64,000 nucleotides of DNA from NCBI GenBank assembly GCA_002105175.1, contig MCGE01000008.1, positions 1,116,001-1,180,000 of the forward strand, given 5' to 3'. Source of the DNA: Absidia repens. Taxonomy: Eukaryota > Mucoromycota > Mucoromycetes > Mucorales > Cunninghamellaceae. How positions within the stretch are numbered: position 1 is the stretch's first letter; each line of letters begins with the position of its first letter. Positions 1 through 11,509 of this stretch are shown here, piece by piece. Both the position numbers and the translations under genes were made by a program. The notes beneath the pieces were generated by a model. The model saw only the letters and a list, made by a program, of their open reading frames with translations, was not told where the DNA came from and made no database searches.

Positions 1-35
1 TGTAGCGTGGTTATGGCGGCGGCGGAACAACTATC

Positions 36-1300
36 ATGTCTATATTTCGGTATTATAGTGACAAAATCCGACAATCCACATCAAACAAGCGGAAGATGGA
101 CAGGGATCCCACTGCTCAATTGGGATATGTGTAAGTAATAGACTTGATCAGATGCTCGTTGGTTTTGTTGAAATCGTAACATTTATATATATATATATAT
201 ATTCTTTCCTTTAATAGACAGCAACAGCAACTTGCAAACCATGGTCAGCGTAGGCGCCGGCCTTGTCTTTCATATGCTCACTTCCTTTCGCCTATTGGTA
301 CGCTTTTGTAAGTGGTTTAACAATGACAGATTTGATTACTGGACTAACGTTTGTTATTTTATTGCTTTATAGGGACGATACATCAATACAACAACAACTC
401 GATGATGATGCTTATGATCCCTTCTTTCTGGATAATGAAGCATATTCGTATATAGGCAACCTGTCTAGCTCTTATGTAAGAACAAAGCATATGATGTAAA
501 TGAATGGTTTAAAACTGATATTTTGACTTCTTGAATCGTAGAATTCCTCATCTCAAAACCTTCGACCCGCAGAGGCACGAAAAGAGATGAACGAGCTATT
601 CCGGCTTGAACATCCTGATATTCCACAGGAAATCACTCTCTCCAAAATTCGATCTATTAAGGCGCATTTACTAGAAATTGGCAAAGCAGTGGACTTGGAA
701 GTATCAACTTTGGCCCATGCTTATGTATATTTTGAAAAATTGGTGATCAAGGTAATGGAGAATATAGTTACAGAGAATTTGTACCGCGATATTTATGTTC
801 ATATTTATTATTTATAATTTAGCATGTTGTCACCAAGAAAAATCGAAAGCTCATTGCTGCCTGTTGCCTATTTTTGGCCTTCAAGATCAATGAAGCGAAA
901 GGAGCTCAATGCCACGCTCTGCTAGAAGTAAGCCTGACATGGATCAACAACAATATAAAAAATGAAAGAAAAGGCATGCTATGGCATCGTTGATTGACCC
1001 TTTTTCATTATTCTTTAGGCTATCGACGACGAGTTGGATGAAGACACTGAAGATATCCATGAACATGAATTTGCCGTATTTGCTGACCTCCAGTTTAACC
1101 TCTGCATTCCTCGACGTGAATTTATGCCACACTTTGAACAAATATTTACACATCTAGGTAAATTGAAGAAAAAAAAAAAGGGAAACAGCATATTGCTACT
1201 GTTGTACTCATGGAAATATTTTTTATACTCCACAGAAAACATGTCTGTGGAAACCTATCTCGGTGATTCCCATTTTTATGAAGCACCGCTGCATCATTGA
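36..1300 (+). CDS. CABLES-like cyclin-fold protein
   Basis: Seven exons are inferred: 36-130, 218-307, 373-475, 542-751, 823-927, 1019-1157 and 1236-1300, giving 268 aa. The start is the first ATG after an in-frame stop at 3-5. The N-terminal third is basic and polar and carries an acidic patch with AYDPFFLDNE, resembling the EYDPDLLDDP patch of animal CABLES proteins. The C-terminal two thirds is a cyclin-box-like fold: LSKIRSIKAHLLEIGK, AHAYVYFEKLVIK, NRKLIAACCLFLAFKI and FAVFADLQFNLCIPRREFMP. Animal CABLES1/2 link CDKs to tyrosine kinases such as Abl and restrain the cell cycle; the role in fungi is unknown. All exon joins keep frame with GTAAGT-like donors, except a GTAATG donor at 752. 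Family assignment is from remembered similarity and is fairly secure over the cyclin box, less so over the first two exons. Confidence 0.8.
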
Positions 1301-1569
1301 TTTTATGTCCTATATTAGCATCCTAGTTTAGTTTTTTATATTCATATACTTTTACTTCCACAAATAAAAAAAAAACAAAAAAAAAACATACATCACTCAT
1401 ATTTTATGTGATGTCGTTATCGATCCATTTATGGAATTCTCACAAATCAAAGCACTATTATATTTAAAATACCGCCCTTCACCAAAATCACATCCCACTT
1501 GAACCTTTTTTTTTTTTTCTTTTTTCTTTCTCATTTTGTCTTTTTTGTTATTATTTATTATTGGAAGTT

Positions 1570-4500
1570 ATGCCTCCGATGATGGAGCAAGTTAGACGTA
1601 ACTATAGTGATGATGAGGATTTAGATGATCACGATCAAGCAACTGGACTTTTGAGTCACCAACGCACCACTTTGCCCATGCCAAGGCAAGACCAACAACA
1701 ACAACAACACAACTATCAGCAGCAGCAACACATGTATTATCCTGAAGACGAACAAGAAGGCTACGGAGACTTAGAAAATCATAGTGATCTCATGGATTTT
1801 GGTAAACGTAAGAAAAAGGTAAGATAGGAACAATGTACTTGTATTATACATATTTGCACTGGATCACTTGGCTAATTCCTCGTTCTTTTCAAATGAATGA
1901 CTGAAGCTGGTTACCTTTACTTGTATTAGCTTGGTTGCACTGTTAGTGTTTGCTTGGGTTATTTGGTCTTTGGCAATGGGACAAATGTTCCAAAGTAAGT
2001 ATTGATTAGATTCTCTTGGCATAGTCATATATCTCTTGCGCTTACTTTGTTCTTTACTATTATTATTATCATTTATGATTGCGTAGTTATGACTGGCGAT
2101 TCTAATGTGGATTACAACGAAACGAAGCGTATCGATATGAACGATCTATACAACTCCTCATTCGCACCAAAACGGCCTACACTCGTCTGGGTTGAACAGG
2201 GTATGTACATATTCGCTCAACACAAATCATCAAAATAAACCCCTTACACACGCATTTATACTATCATTATATCATAGATTCAAATGATGGCATTTTTACA
2301 TACCGTGACCCTCGGACAAATGATATCTTACTGGAGTCTATCGAAGACAGAGAAAGTCAAATTTTCGTGGAAATGAAGGACTTGGTAAGTTATCTTTATT
2401 TGATCACATGCGGGCTAGGGCACTATTGTGTGACGAACGTTTTGCCTTTATTGACGACTTATATTATTATATCTATTAGCAAGTTGGAAAGGGCGCCTTA
2501 GATGTGGAAAGATTTGAAATCTCGCAAGATGCTCAATATCTTATGTTATTCACCAATGTTACAAAGGTAAGATAAGCAGGAAAGGAACAAGGATCTGATT
2601 TGGCAAATTATCATGCACCCACTAATTTGTATTTGTTGGTATTTTTAGCAATTCCGTTGGTCATACAAAGCAAACATTTATCTTTATCACTTGGAAAGCA
2701 AAACCATTCTGCCACTAAACACCGAAACAGATGTGAATGAAAAACCAAGGATCTCTTATGCTGTGTGGAGTAAATCTGGCCATCAACTGGTAAGACACCT
2801 GCTCCCTCGCCAAAAACTAAAAATACAATTAGTAACAGGTTTAACATTATATGTCCTCCCCCCCCATTATATATATATAGGCATATGTGATGGATAATGA
2901 TATTTACATTGCTAATTTGGACAAGAAAACTCACCGTCGTGTTACCTATGATGGATCCGCAACTATCTTCAATGGTGTCCCTGATTGGGTTTACGAAGGT
3001 AAAGACCCGGTTAGATGAATTTGACAGTAAAGTGCTAGAGTGTTTATGCTGACCCTTTGTTTATAATACGTAGAGGAGGTGTTTGGAAAAGAATACTCGC
3101 TTTGGTGGTCTCCTGATTCTACACATCTTGCATATCTACGATTCAACGAAACGGAAGTACCTGAATACCAAGTGCCACTTTATACAACATCCAACCGCTC
3201 TTCTTACCCCGAACAACTGACAATCAAGTATCCTAAAGCTGGCTCTCCAAATCCTCTAGTCTCTTTACACATCCATGCCTTAAAGACAGAAGAAACAATC
3301 ATGGTGACCCGGAACTCCACTCTTCATCCACTACAAGCCTCTTCCACTGCACACGACTTTGATGATGACGATCGATTGATTACTGATGTTGCCTGGGCTA
3401 CTGATGCACACTCATACCTCCTCTTCAAGCAGACAAATCGGGTACAGGACCATGAACTGACCAGCCTAGTGACGATCCCCTCTCGCAACTTGACCCAAAC
3501 CAAGGTGGAAACGATTCGTGAATACAAGCCTGAAGATGGTGGTTGGATCGATATTGGCCAATCTATGGTGCACCTTCCCTCCGAACAACAGCAAAAGAAA
3601 AAGTCAATTCGTTATTTGGACGTGGCGGATCATGAAAATGGATATACCCATCTGGCTATCTTTACCGTCAATCAAGATGATCCCAGCAAAGTATCTCGTC
3701 AATGGCTGACATCTGGTGAATGGGAAGTAGTTGCGGGATCTGTGGTAGTTGACAAAACTAGGAATCTTGTGTAAGTTATCTAGGGTGCCATAAAACATTA
3801 GAAGTTGATTTGCTAACGCCATCCTCCTATTTACATACTCACACACACATACTCTCTCTTATATATATATATATATATATCATAGGCATTTTATATCTAC
3901 TGAACGATCATTTTTGGAACGCCATCTCTACAGCATCTCACTTGACAATAAGGAACCTGCTTCCACCAAAGTATGTTTGACATGTTCCGAAGACCCCGAT
4001 GAACACGCTTATTACGACGTCAACTTTTCACCAAAAGCGGGCTACTATATCTTGAACTATCTTGGACCCAACATCCCACGTACCGTGGTTCGAAAGGTGG
4101 ATAACAGCTCTTTTGAAGCTGTGCTCAACGACAATGCAGATTTGAGTCGACTTTTAGATGAATATGATCTTCCTCGCGTCCGGATGTCAACTGTGAAGAG
4201 TGGTTCTATCGGTAAGTGTCCTTTTTTGGTATATATATGTTTATATGTATATATATATATAAAAGACCAAGCTGAACGTACATTTTTCAACTTTATTTTT
4301 ATTTTTATCTAGACATGCCTGCCATGGAAGTGCTGCCTCCTGATTTTGATAGTACCAAGAAATATCCTGTCTTATTCCATGTTTACGGTGGACCTGGATC
4401 TCAGTTGGTGACTTATCAATTCTCCTTGGATTGGCATGTATTTGTAGCAAGTCAGCTTGGGTTTATTGTGGTGACGGTGGATGGTCGAGGTACTGGATAT

Positions 4501-5410
4501 CAAGGCCGCCAATATCGATCCGTCGTCCGAGGGAATTTAGGGGACCTTGAAACTGTTGATCAAGTCAATGCTGCCAAACACTGGGCTAGTTTGGATTATG
4601 TGGATGCGTCAAGAATTGCCATCTGGGGCTGGGTAAGCGTGTTTATGAATCCGAGATGCGATTTATGTAATGAACTAATCATTGCTATGCCATTTTCATT
4701 AGTCTTATGGGGGCTACATGACAACTAAGGTGCTTGAATCGGATGATGGTGTGTTTGCAACTGGGATGGCAGTGGCCCCTGTGACTGACTGGCATTATTA
4801 TGGTAATATATACAGTGATTGGTCAACAGTGACATGTGTAGTAATATGTATGAAGTTGCTAACACGTTGGGTGGTTGTTTTCCAATAGATTCAATTTATA
4901 CTGAACGGTATATGCTTACACCAAGCATGAATGTAGAGGGATATCAACAAAGCGCGGTAAACAACATGACTGGATTTGAACATGCGAAGTATCTGTTGAT
5001 TCATGGAACTGGGGATGATAACGGTAAGGAGCATATAAGTGAACGAGTGGTCGTCCATTTAGTTTAGTGTGTGATTTTAATTTTATTCTTTGTTTTTACT
5101 TAGTGCACTTCCAACATTCTGCTGTCTTGGTGGACAAATTGACACTGGCAAATATCCACAATTACCGAGTTCAGTTTTATCCTGACAGCAACCATCGGAT
5201 CAGCTATCACAATGCAAATGCGAATGTATACCACTTACTGACTGAATTCTTGTTTGACAGGTAAGAATACACGCATGATTTATGGGCAGCTTTTTCAGAT
5301 TTGTTAACTCTTTTTTTTTTTTTATTAGCTTTGGTGGGAAAGAATATGCGCATATCCGCGAAGAAACTCATGGCCACTTTTCCGGATCTCTGGAACATCT
5401 GCATCACTGA
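1570..5410 (+). CDS. Membrane dipeptidyl aminopeptidase (S9B family, Ste13/Dap2/DPP IV type)
   Basis: Fourteen exons give about 906 aa, close to yeast Ste13. Exon ends are 1818, 1994, 2200, 2384, 2566, 2789, 2998, 3770, 4211, 4632, 4802, 5023, 5260 and 5410. An acidic and Gln-rich cytosolic tail (residues 1-83) precedes one membrane anchor at about 84-110, encoded almost exactly by exon 2, so this is a type II protein. A beta-propeller region follows ([16 protein letters not shown]), then the alpha/beta-hydrolase domain with YGGPGSQ. The catalytic triad is visible: Ser750 in GWSYGG, split so that Ser is the first codon of exon 11; Asp825/826 in GTGDDNVH; and His858 in DSNHRIS. The family removes X-Pro or X-Ala dipeptides; Ste13 acts in the late Golgi and Dap2 in the vacuole, and I cannot tell which role applies here. 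AATAAA-like sequences lie about 20 and 60 bp after the stop. Confidence 0.93.
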
Positions 5411-7947
5411 ACATTGAAATAAAATAGATTAGTTGTACTTTTTCCTTTATCAAGTCAATCACAAATAAAAAGAAACATCTTTCATTTGACATTATTTTGC
5501 CCCCATTTTTTATCACGGTCATTATTATTGTTTATTATTATTCTTGTTTGATAGGTATCAGTCATGATTTGTGCGGGAGGGAGTCTAATCAAGGTATGCT
5601 GTTGGATTTAGAAGTCGATTTATTGGCAGGTCCAATCTTTTTCTCATGTACTTTGCTATCATCATATATATATATATTCCCCCCTTCTCTTTTGCATATT
5701 GTCTTCTATTTTTACAGTTATATTATTAATCGCATATTCTTCGCATAAATATTATCTCTCGTTTTTTATTTTATTGGAGTCTCACCTTCAACTCATCCTT
5801 TTACTACTTCAGACTCACACCAGAGAGTACACAATTTTACTTAATAAACGTTATGGAACTTTGGGAAATATTCGCTTAATTAGATTCAGTGTGTGTATGT
5901 GGATTTTGAAGTGTAAGTCTTGACGGAATGTGATTCGACGCCCACTCCATTTTGCATTTTGATAGGTGAGCCCATTGTGGTCTGCACCTTAAAAAAACAA
6001 CAACCCCAGGATGCATGGTAGAGCAAACAGAGAGCCAAGGTTTCATATTGATATTGAGTGACGCAGAACCACAAACTAGTCGCTGGGACTCTAGGGGGAA
6101 GTGGTCATAAAGGGTGAGCTAGAAGGCAGATGTTTGATAGAACACTCGAAAAAAAAATAAACAAACAAACAGTTGACCGCAAAACAACTTTTGTCAATAT
6201 ATAATGGGTCAGAGGATGGTTAATTCAAAAAGGACAAATTTTATTGAAACATATTGAGTAAATACTACACTAAAAGTGTGGGGTTCATTGTAACAAGGGA
6301 TCTATTGGCGGTGACATGAATGAGGCCATTGGGAGATTGGAGAGTAGAAAATTCTAATCCAATGGGACTAAGTGTAAAAAGGGATATAATATATTGTACA
6401 AGGTATGAGAAAGACGAACAGGTTGTCATTTATTGGAACATAGCAATGGTCAACACTAAACGAAAGGGGGGGGGCGAAAGTACAAAGGAATAATGTATTG
6501 CACAAGACATTGGAGAGAATAATGGAATATTTCTCATTGAAGATAGTAAAAAGAGACATATTTATTCAAATATAGATACGAACTATGACAAACTATCACT
6601 AAACTAAACTAATGGATGCTTCAAAAAACTAACTAATGGCGGTTCTAAATCCTGAATCCAAAATGAAAGGGTTTCACCATGCATCTTGTAATCCCTAGGC
6701 CGAAAACACTTCTAAACTAGTCCTGATACAATTCTAAGTTCAAAATGGCCCCATATAAGTTGAATGATGAAGAAAAAAAAAAAAAATAAGTGAAAGAAGA
6801 AATTGAGGGCAGGGGTTGGGAGTAAATAAAATATCCACGTGGGCGGGATTTAAAATATATTTTGTGGTTTTTTTTTTTTTGGTGGATACAAAAAAACCAA
6901 ACCCTCTTCTTTTTTACGACCGCCAACAGCAAACAACGCCATGGACGTGATGGCCCCCTTCTCATGACAACAACCATCACCGTTCAATATCGATAGTGTG
7001 GTAGTTCTCATCTCATGGAGCAACAGTCAAGATATCTTTATATTATGCATATCATTTAGAATAGTTCGCCGCGCACTGTGAATAGTTCACCCCTCTTCTG
7101 TAGAATTATTCCCCTTTAGAATAGTTTGTCATTTACCATCAAATTGCTTATTCTCTTGATTTAATTTCCATTGTGTTTTTTCTTCAATAAAAAACTCTTT
7201 ATTTACCTTCAATGAACGCTTTCAATATTTTTTAACGTATTATATATGTAGTGCATATAGACTATCTAAAGAAACTCTTCTCCAAGCACAGTTTGATGTA
7301 CGTGTCTATCCTGTCCTCACACTATTCTGTTTATTTCATGTGATTACATCACCTGATTTGTATATATTAAAATATGATGATTGAAACAGACTGGCAAGTT
7401 TTGAGGAGCAAGCATTTGATAAATCATAATCCACACAGATTGCATGATCTCACATACGTTATATATACTGGAAAAAAAAATCACATTCTCTAGTTCATGG
7501 ACATGAGTAAAATAAAACCATCGTGAATCGCCTGAGCGCCTTTCCATATAAACACACCCATGGTTAAACTAATCAAATCAAAGCGAGGCGTAGAAGATGA
7601 TAAAAACGTCCACTCATTTCAATTTCCAAGGATAAGCCTTTATGTTACTCAAAATATAGATGGTATATCCTGCGCATGGCTTCCTCATATTATTTCCCTC
7701 CCCCTTTTAACACCTCCTCTACCTATGTCATTCCGACATCAATAGAAGACCAAGACAAAAATAGAAAACGAAACCAACATCATTGGCATAATTTTATTTA
7801 AAGAATAAATCAGTATCAGTAAATTGGAATAACAGGATAAACAATAGAGTAATATACTAATGAATTAGAGAAGATAGGGTATACTACATAAGAAAAGATA
7901 ATTCAAAGAAGGTATTGATGAATGTAAAACGACAAACTCGTTTTGTT
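5411..7947. other. Gene-free interval between convergent genes
   Basis: No ORF here looks like protein. The longest frames are T-rich or translate homopolymer and (AT)n tracts such as 5665-5679. Contents are the two 3' flanks (AATAAA at about 5417 and 5465 on the left), one dispersed-repeat copy at about 6070-7235, and AT-rich DNA from 7236 to the kinase 3' end. Nothing else is recognised. Confidence 0.6.
6070..7235 (-). repeat. Dispersed non-coding repeat, copy A
   Basis: Read on the minus strand, this matches the copies at about 17.4-18.9, 30.2-31.0, 48.6-49.8 and 50.5-51.7 kb. Shared landmarks include a CCCGCCCACGTG core (6832-6848), a strongly conserved block of about 200 bp (about 6550-6745) running from TTAGAA through GGGATTACAAGATGCATG to the ATTCAAATA/TATTTGAAT module, TCCCTTGTTACAATGAACC (6283-6301), and a GTGTTCTATCAAA tail near 6140. 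At the far end, CTTCAATAAAAAACTC (about 7179) is an inverted version of the internal ATTTTATTGAA module near 6240, so the copy is bounded by inverted modules. No coding capacity was found. Boundaries are approximate. Confidence 0.7.
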
Positions 7948-8057
7948 TTATGACGGCATATTTAAGTATTTCGCTAACGATGCATTGCGGTTTTCCAAAA
8001 CCTAAAGTCGATAATAAAAATAAAAATAAAAAAAGAGTTAAGTGAAACTGTCGAGGA

Positions 8058-8090
<33 letters not shown>

Positions 8091-11084
8091 TCTTGTATCT
8101 TGTATATATTACCCGCGCCCGTTGAGCCCAAGGGTGAGCCTATCAAGAACAGTCAATGATGAGTCAAAAGAGCAAGCAAGAAAAAAAAAACTATGTGTAT
8201 CATTTGATATTTACCAGTATCTGATCTATGTTGAATCTTTGATCAGGATCCGCCGCCAACATATTTCGAATTAGATTTTTTGCTACACAACTCAAAATCA
8301 TTAGTATATTCTGTATATATATTAGGCAGACATGTTGTACTTTAACTCACCCTGGTCAGACACCTGATGCCACACATTTCCAGCAAAATCAGGGAATTCA
8401 TCGCTACATGTATATTGGTACATCGTTTCCTTCACATAGCAGCTGCCTAAGAAAATAATTAAGAACAAACGTGTCAGTTGAAGCTATTTCATCGTTTTGA
8501 GCTTTGTTTTTGTCTTTGCGTGTATAGTACTTGGGTATGGTGAGCTTTTTGATAGAGTATTGTATAACATAATGCCCAGACTCCAGATATCAACCGCCTT
8601 GGTATATCCCATGGTTTCTTTGGTTTTACGTTCGCTCGATAATATTTCAGGCGCAGCTATCGAAAAAAAAACCAACAACAAAATAGTTTAAATCAAGCAA
8701 GGACCAAAACCCATTCCCCCCCTCTTGACTTACAGTATTCTAGTGTACCACAATGAGTTAAAAAACGATGTCCAGTTCGTTCAAATGTCGCAACTCCAAA
8801 ATCACAAAGCTTCACTTGATATTGTTCCTCTGAAGTGACGATCACGTTCTCTAGCTTTAAATCCCTATGTGCTATGCCTTGGCCATGTAAGTGCTAAAAA
8901 AAAAAAAAGGTTGTGTAAGAGTGGGAGCGGGCGGTTTTTTTCTTTTGGAATGTTCCTTACTGATATCGCATGGAATAGCTGGTCAAAGATAACAATCACA
9001 TCATCTTCAGGAATCGGATGTGCGTTGTTCACCAAGTCAAATAAGTCTCCATCTTTTCCGCTATAATAAACTTGTTAGTTATTGTTTTCTATATATATAT
9101 TTGCTTTGGTATGGCGCCTTTACTTACTGTTCCATGATGATATATACACTTCGGTTTCTTTTATGAATTCGATCAGCTACTTTGCACGAAAGGTATTCTT
9201 CCATCACATTTTTAAATTGTATGATGCACGGCTATATCATTACAACAAAGTAATAGCAAAAAATACAATTAGACGAATCGTCACTATTTGTCTATTTTTC
9301 TGGGGGGGGGGAACTTTCCAACTTACGTGAGGTTTCAACAAGACATTGATTGCAGCTTCTCGGCACAGAGCTTGAATGACATTGTTTGGCCTTTCATTCA
9401 ATACCATCCTCTTTATGGCCACCACCTTGTTCGTCGATCTGCAAACTGCCCTATAAACATTCCCATAGGCTCCTTTGCCAATACCGTTGGAGCTATCATA
9501 CTGATAGAGATCGTCTATAGTCTATGATATATATTTAAAAGAAGGTTGAGTTCAGTTAAATTCGCTTTTCTATGACTTTGTCACGTACCGCGTTCCTTGA
9601 AACAGAATTACATTGGATTTTTTGATAGGACACATGTAGTTGGAAGAGGACGTTAGCTATAAAGAATGAAATATAAATAATGTCATATGAGTCTTATGGT
9701 TTTTATCCTCCCCCCTCTGCTAGTATCCTACTGCCCCATTTAATTCGATATATTTTACCTTGGGGTGTTTCACCATTAAGTTGAATAATTTGACCATTTT
9801 GTACAAATGCTGCTTGGGGATTTTCACCAGGAGAGTAGCCATGCCGGAGAAGGTTTGTTTCCTGGATTTTTTCGACCGGTCGTCCATCGAGTAAGAGGCC
9901 ATTATTTGAGCGATCCAGAATATGCAACTGTGGGAAGTAATATTCCTTTTCAAAGAGCCAACGCTAAAAATAAACATATACCCATTAGATGGTCAGTTTC
10001 CTGCGAAATCAACTTTTTTTTTTTCTCTTTTACTTACCATATAGATGAAAGAATGTCGACTTTCCAGATTTGGGATCCTAGATAGCAATCAAATAAGTTA
10101 CTACATGATTTTTAATTGCAATTACCCTCCACACCTCTCCCTCCCACATGATTAATGCTTCTACCTGATGTCACACGATGGATCACTTCCAATCAAGAAA
10201 CCAGAGGGTGTATAAGGGTACCGTTCGTCCTGTCGAAGATCGGCGTTCAATTCAGATGAGGACTGACCGAAATCATCCAAGCCGAAGGATTTAACACCTT
10301 CTGTTAAACTTCGCAAATATCCCCAAGCATGTTTGTTTGTTTTGAAGTATTCCACGGCATCATCCGGCAGTTGCTGCTGTTGCTGTTCCATCTGTTGCTC
10401 TGTTGCTGATATTGCGTTGAATCCAAAAGGAAATGTACCGGAAGTTGGTGAAGAAGACCTTGATGATGCACTGCTGTAAGTCTGAAACGTCTGTGATGTC
10501 AATAAAGGAGTTGATGATACTGGATCCATTCCATCTGCGCCATCCATTGGTGTTTTGTCTTTGGTACAGTAATGCGTATTTGCTTTCCATTCGACCAAGC
10601 TGGGGTATTCTAGTCTGGTGTTTCCTACTGAGTGATGCCGATTCGAAGTTTTGGATTTGGATGAGTTCGAGGGGCATCGTTTTGTAGTTTGAGATACGCG
10701 TTTGGCGATGGGGGATGTAGGACGTTTCGATGACATTCGACGTAACCGTTGGTGTTCAGTAGAAGGAATACTTATTGGTGGTGAATTGCTTTTGGTGGTG
10801 TTTGCCAGGTCGATAGTGTTACTGCTTTTGCTGACCTTGCTGCATATTCCAGTATCAGTGGCATCCTTTTTGTCGGCAGTAACAGTAGTAAGACGAGTAA
10901 TTTCGTGTTCCATAACAGCTTGGTATTTTTCCTGCTTCAAAGCAGATCGAGTAAGGCGGTGATTGGGCGATAATAACTTTAGCGCGTTGGCATTTGGTGA
11001 TCGACTGGTGGAGGAACTTGTTTGCCTAATGAGAGGTTTCGAAGGAGCGACGCTACTCTTCGTTGTATTTGATGAACTGACCAT
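7948..11084 (-). CDS. FHA-domain Ser/Thr protein kinase (Cds1/Chk2-like)
   Basis: Thirteen exons give about 720 aa: 11084-10165, 10077-10038, 9963-9759, 9656-9589, 9521-9327, 9231-9128, 9060-8961, 8893-8734, 8656-8531, 8446-8351, 8282-8215, 8139-8113 and 8001-7948. Residues 1-290 are Ser/Thr-rich and basic. An FHA domain (about 290-405) shows IGSDPSCDI, ESRHSF and SNNGLLLDG. The kinase domain (about 412-705) has IGKGAYG, Lys448 in VAIK, HRD 553-555, DFG 575-577, SAPE, DIWSLGIMLY and a terminal HPW. FHA plus kinase is the layout of Cds1/Rad53/Chk2 checkpoint kinases, which bind phospho-threonine through the FHA domain and signal replication or DNA damage. Oddities: Ser replaces the Arg usual after Gly in the FHA pThr-binding loop, one donor is GTACTA (8530), and the last intron may be optional (see findings). 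It diverges from OGG1. A Dun1- or Mek1-like role is not excluded. Confidence 0.85.
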
Positions 11085-11509
11085 AGCCGATATTTTTCTT
11101 GGGCAAAGAAAGAAAAAAAAAAAAAAAAAAAAAAAAAAAAACACAACGAGAAAAAAAAAAAAAACAATGAAACTGAAAGGTTTTATCTTATTGTACACAA
11201 CGGCGTAATATATTTAATTACCGCCGAAGCCAGGGCAGCACAGTAAGATCTCCTTTTGACCCCGTATGATGTATGCAGGTTTTGCAAACTGTACTATTGT
11301 TTCCCTTCGAGAAAACGGAATTATATTTTAATTTGTTCATAAAAACACAGCATGAACCTACGCAGTATATACACGCACACATTTGATTTGGCAGCTTCGT
11401 TTGTCTGACAATCCAATCGTTTGACGTTTTATTTTAAAATCCGACGGCACAAATCTTTTTTTTTTCTCACTCGTTTTTGCTTGTAGTTTATTTATAAATA
11501 TATTCCATT
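11085..11509. promoter_or_regulatory. Shared divergent 5' region of the FHA kinase and OGG1
   Basis: Only 425 bp separate the two start codons. The kinase side is almost entirely A tract on the plus strand (about 11110-11165), so it is poly-T/poly-dA:dT in the kinase leader. The middle holds mixed sequence with CCGACGG-type GC islands (about 11441). The OGG1 side has a T8 run and a TATAAATATA-like stretch at 11491-11502 just before its ATG. No specific factor site was identified with confidence. Confidence 0.5.

Noticed and set aside
5497..5923. Overlapping plus-strand frames rich in Tyr, Phe, Ser, Ile
   Set aside because: They translate AT-rich 3' flank with (AT)n and T runs, show no family similarity and no splice-consistent neighbour.
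10979..11208. Frames with long Lys or Phe runs near the FHA kinase start
   Set aside because: They come from A and T homopolymers in the leader; the kinase starts at the ATG at 11084.
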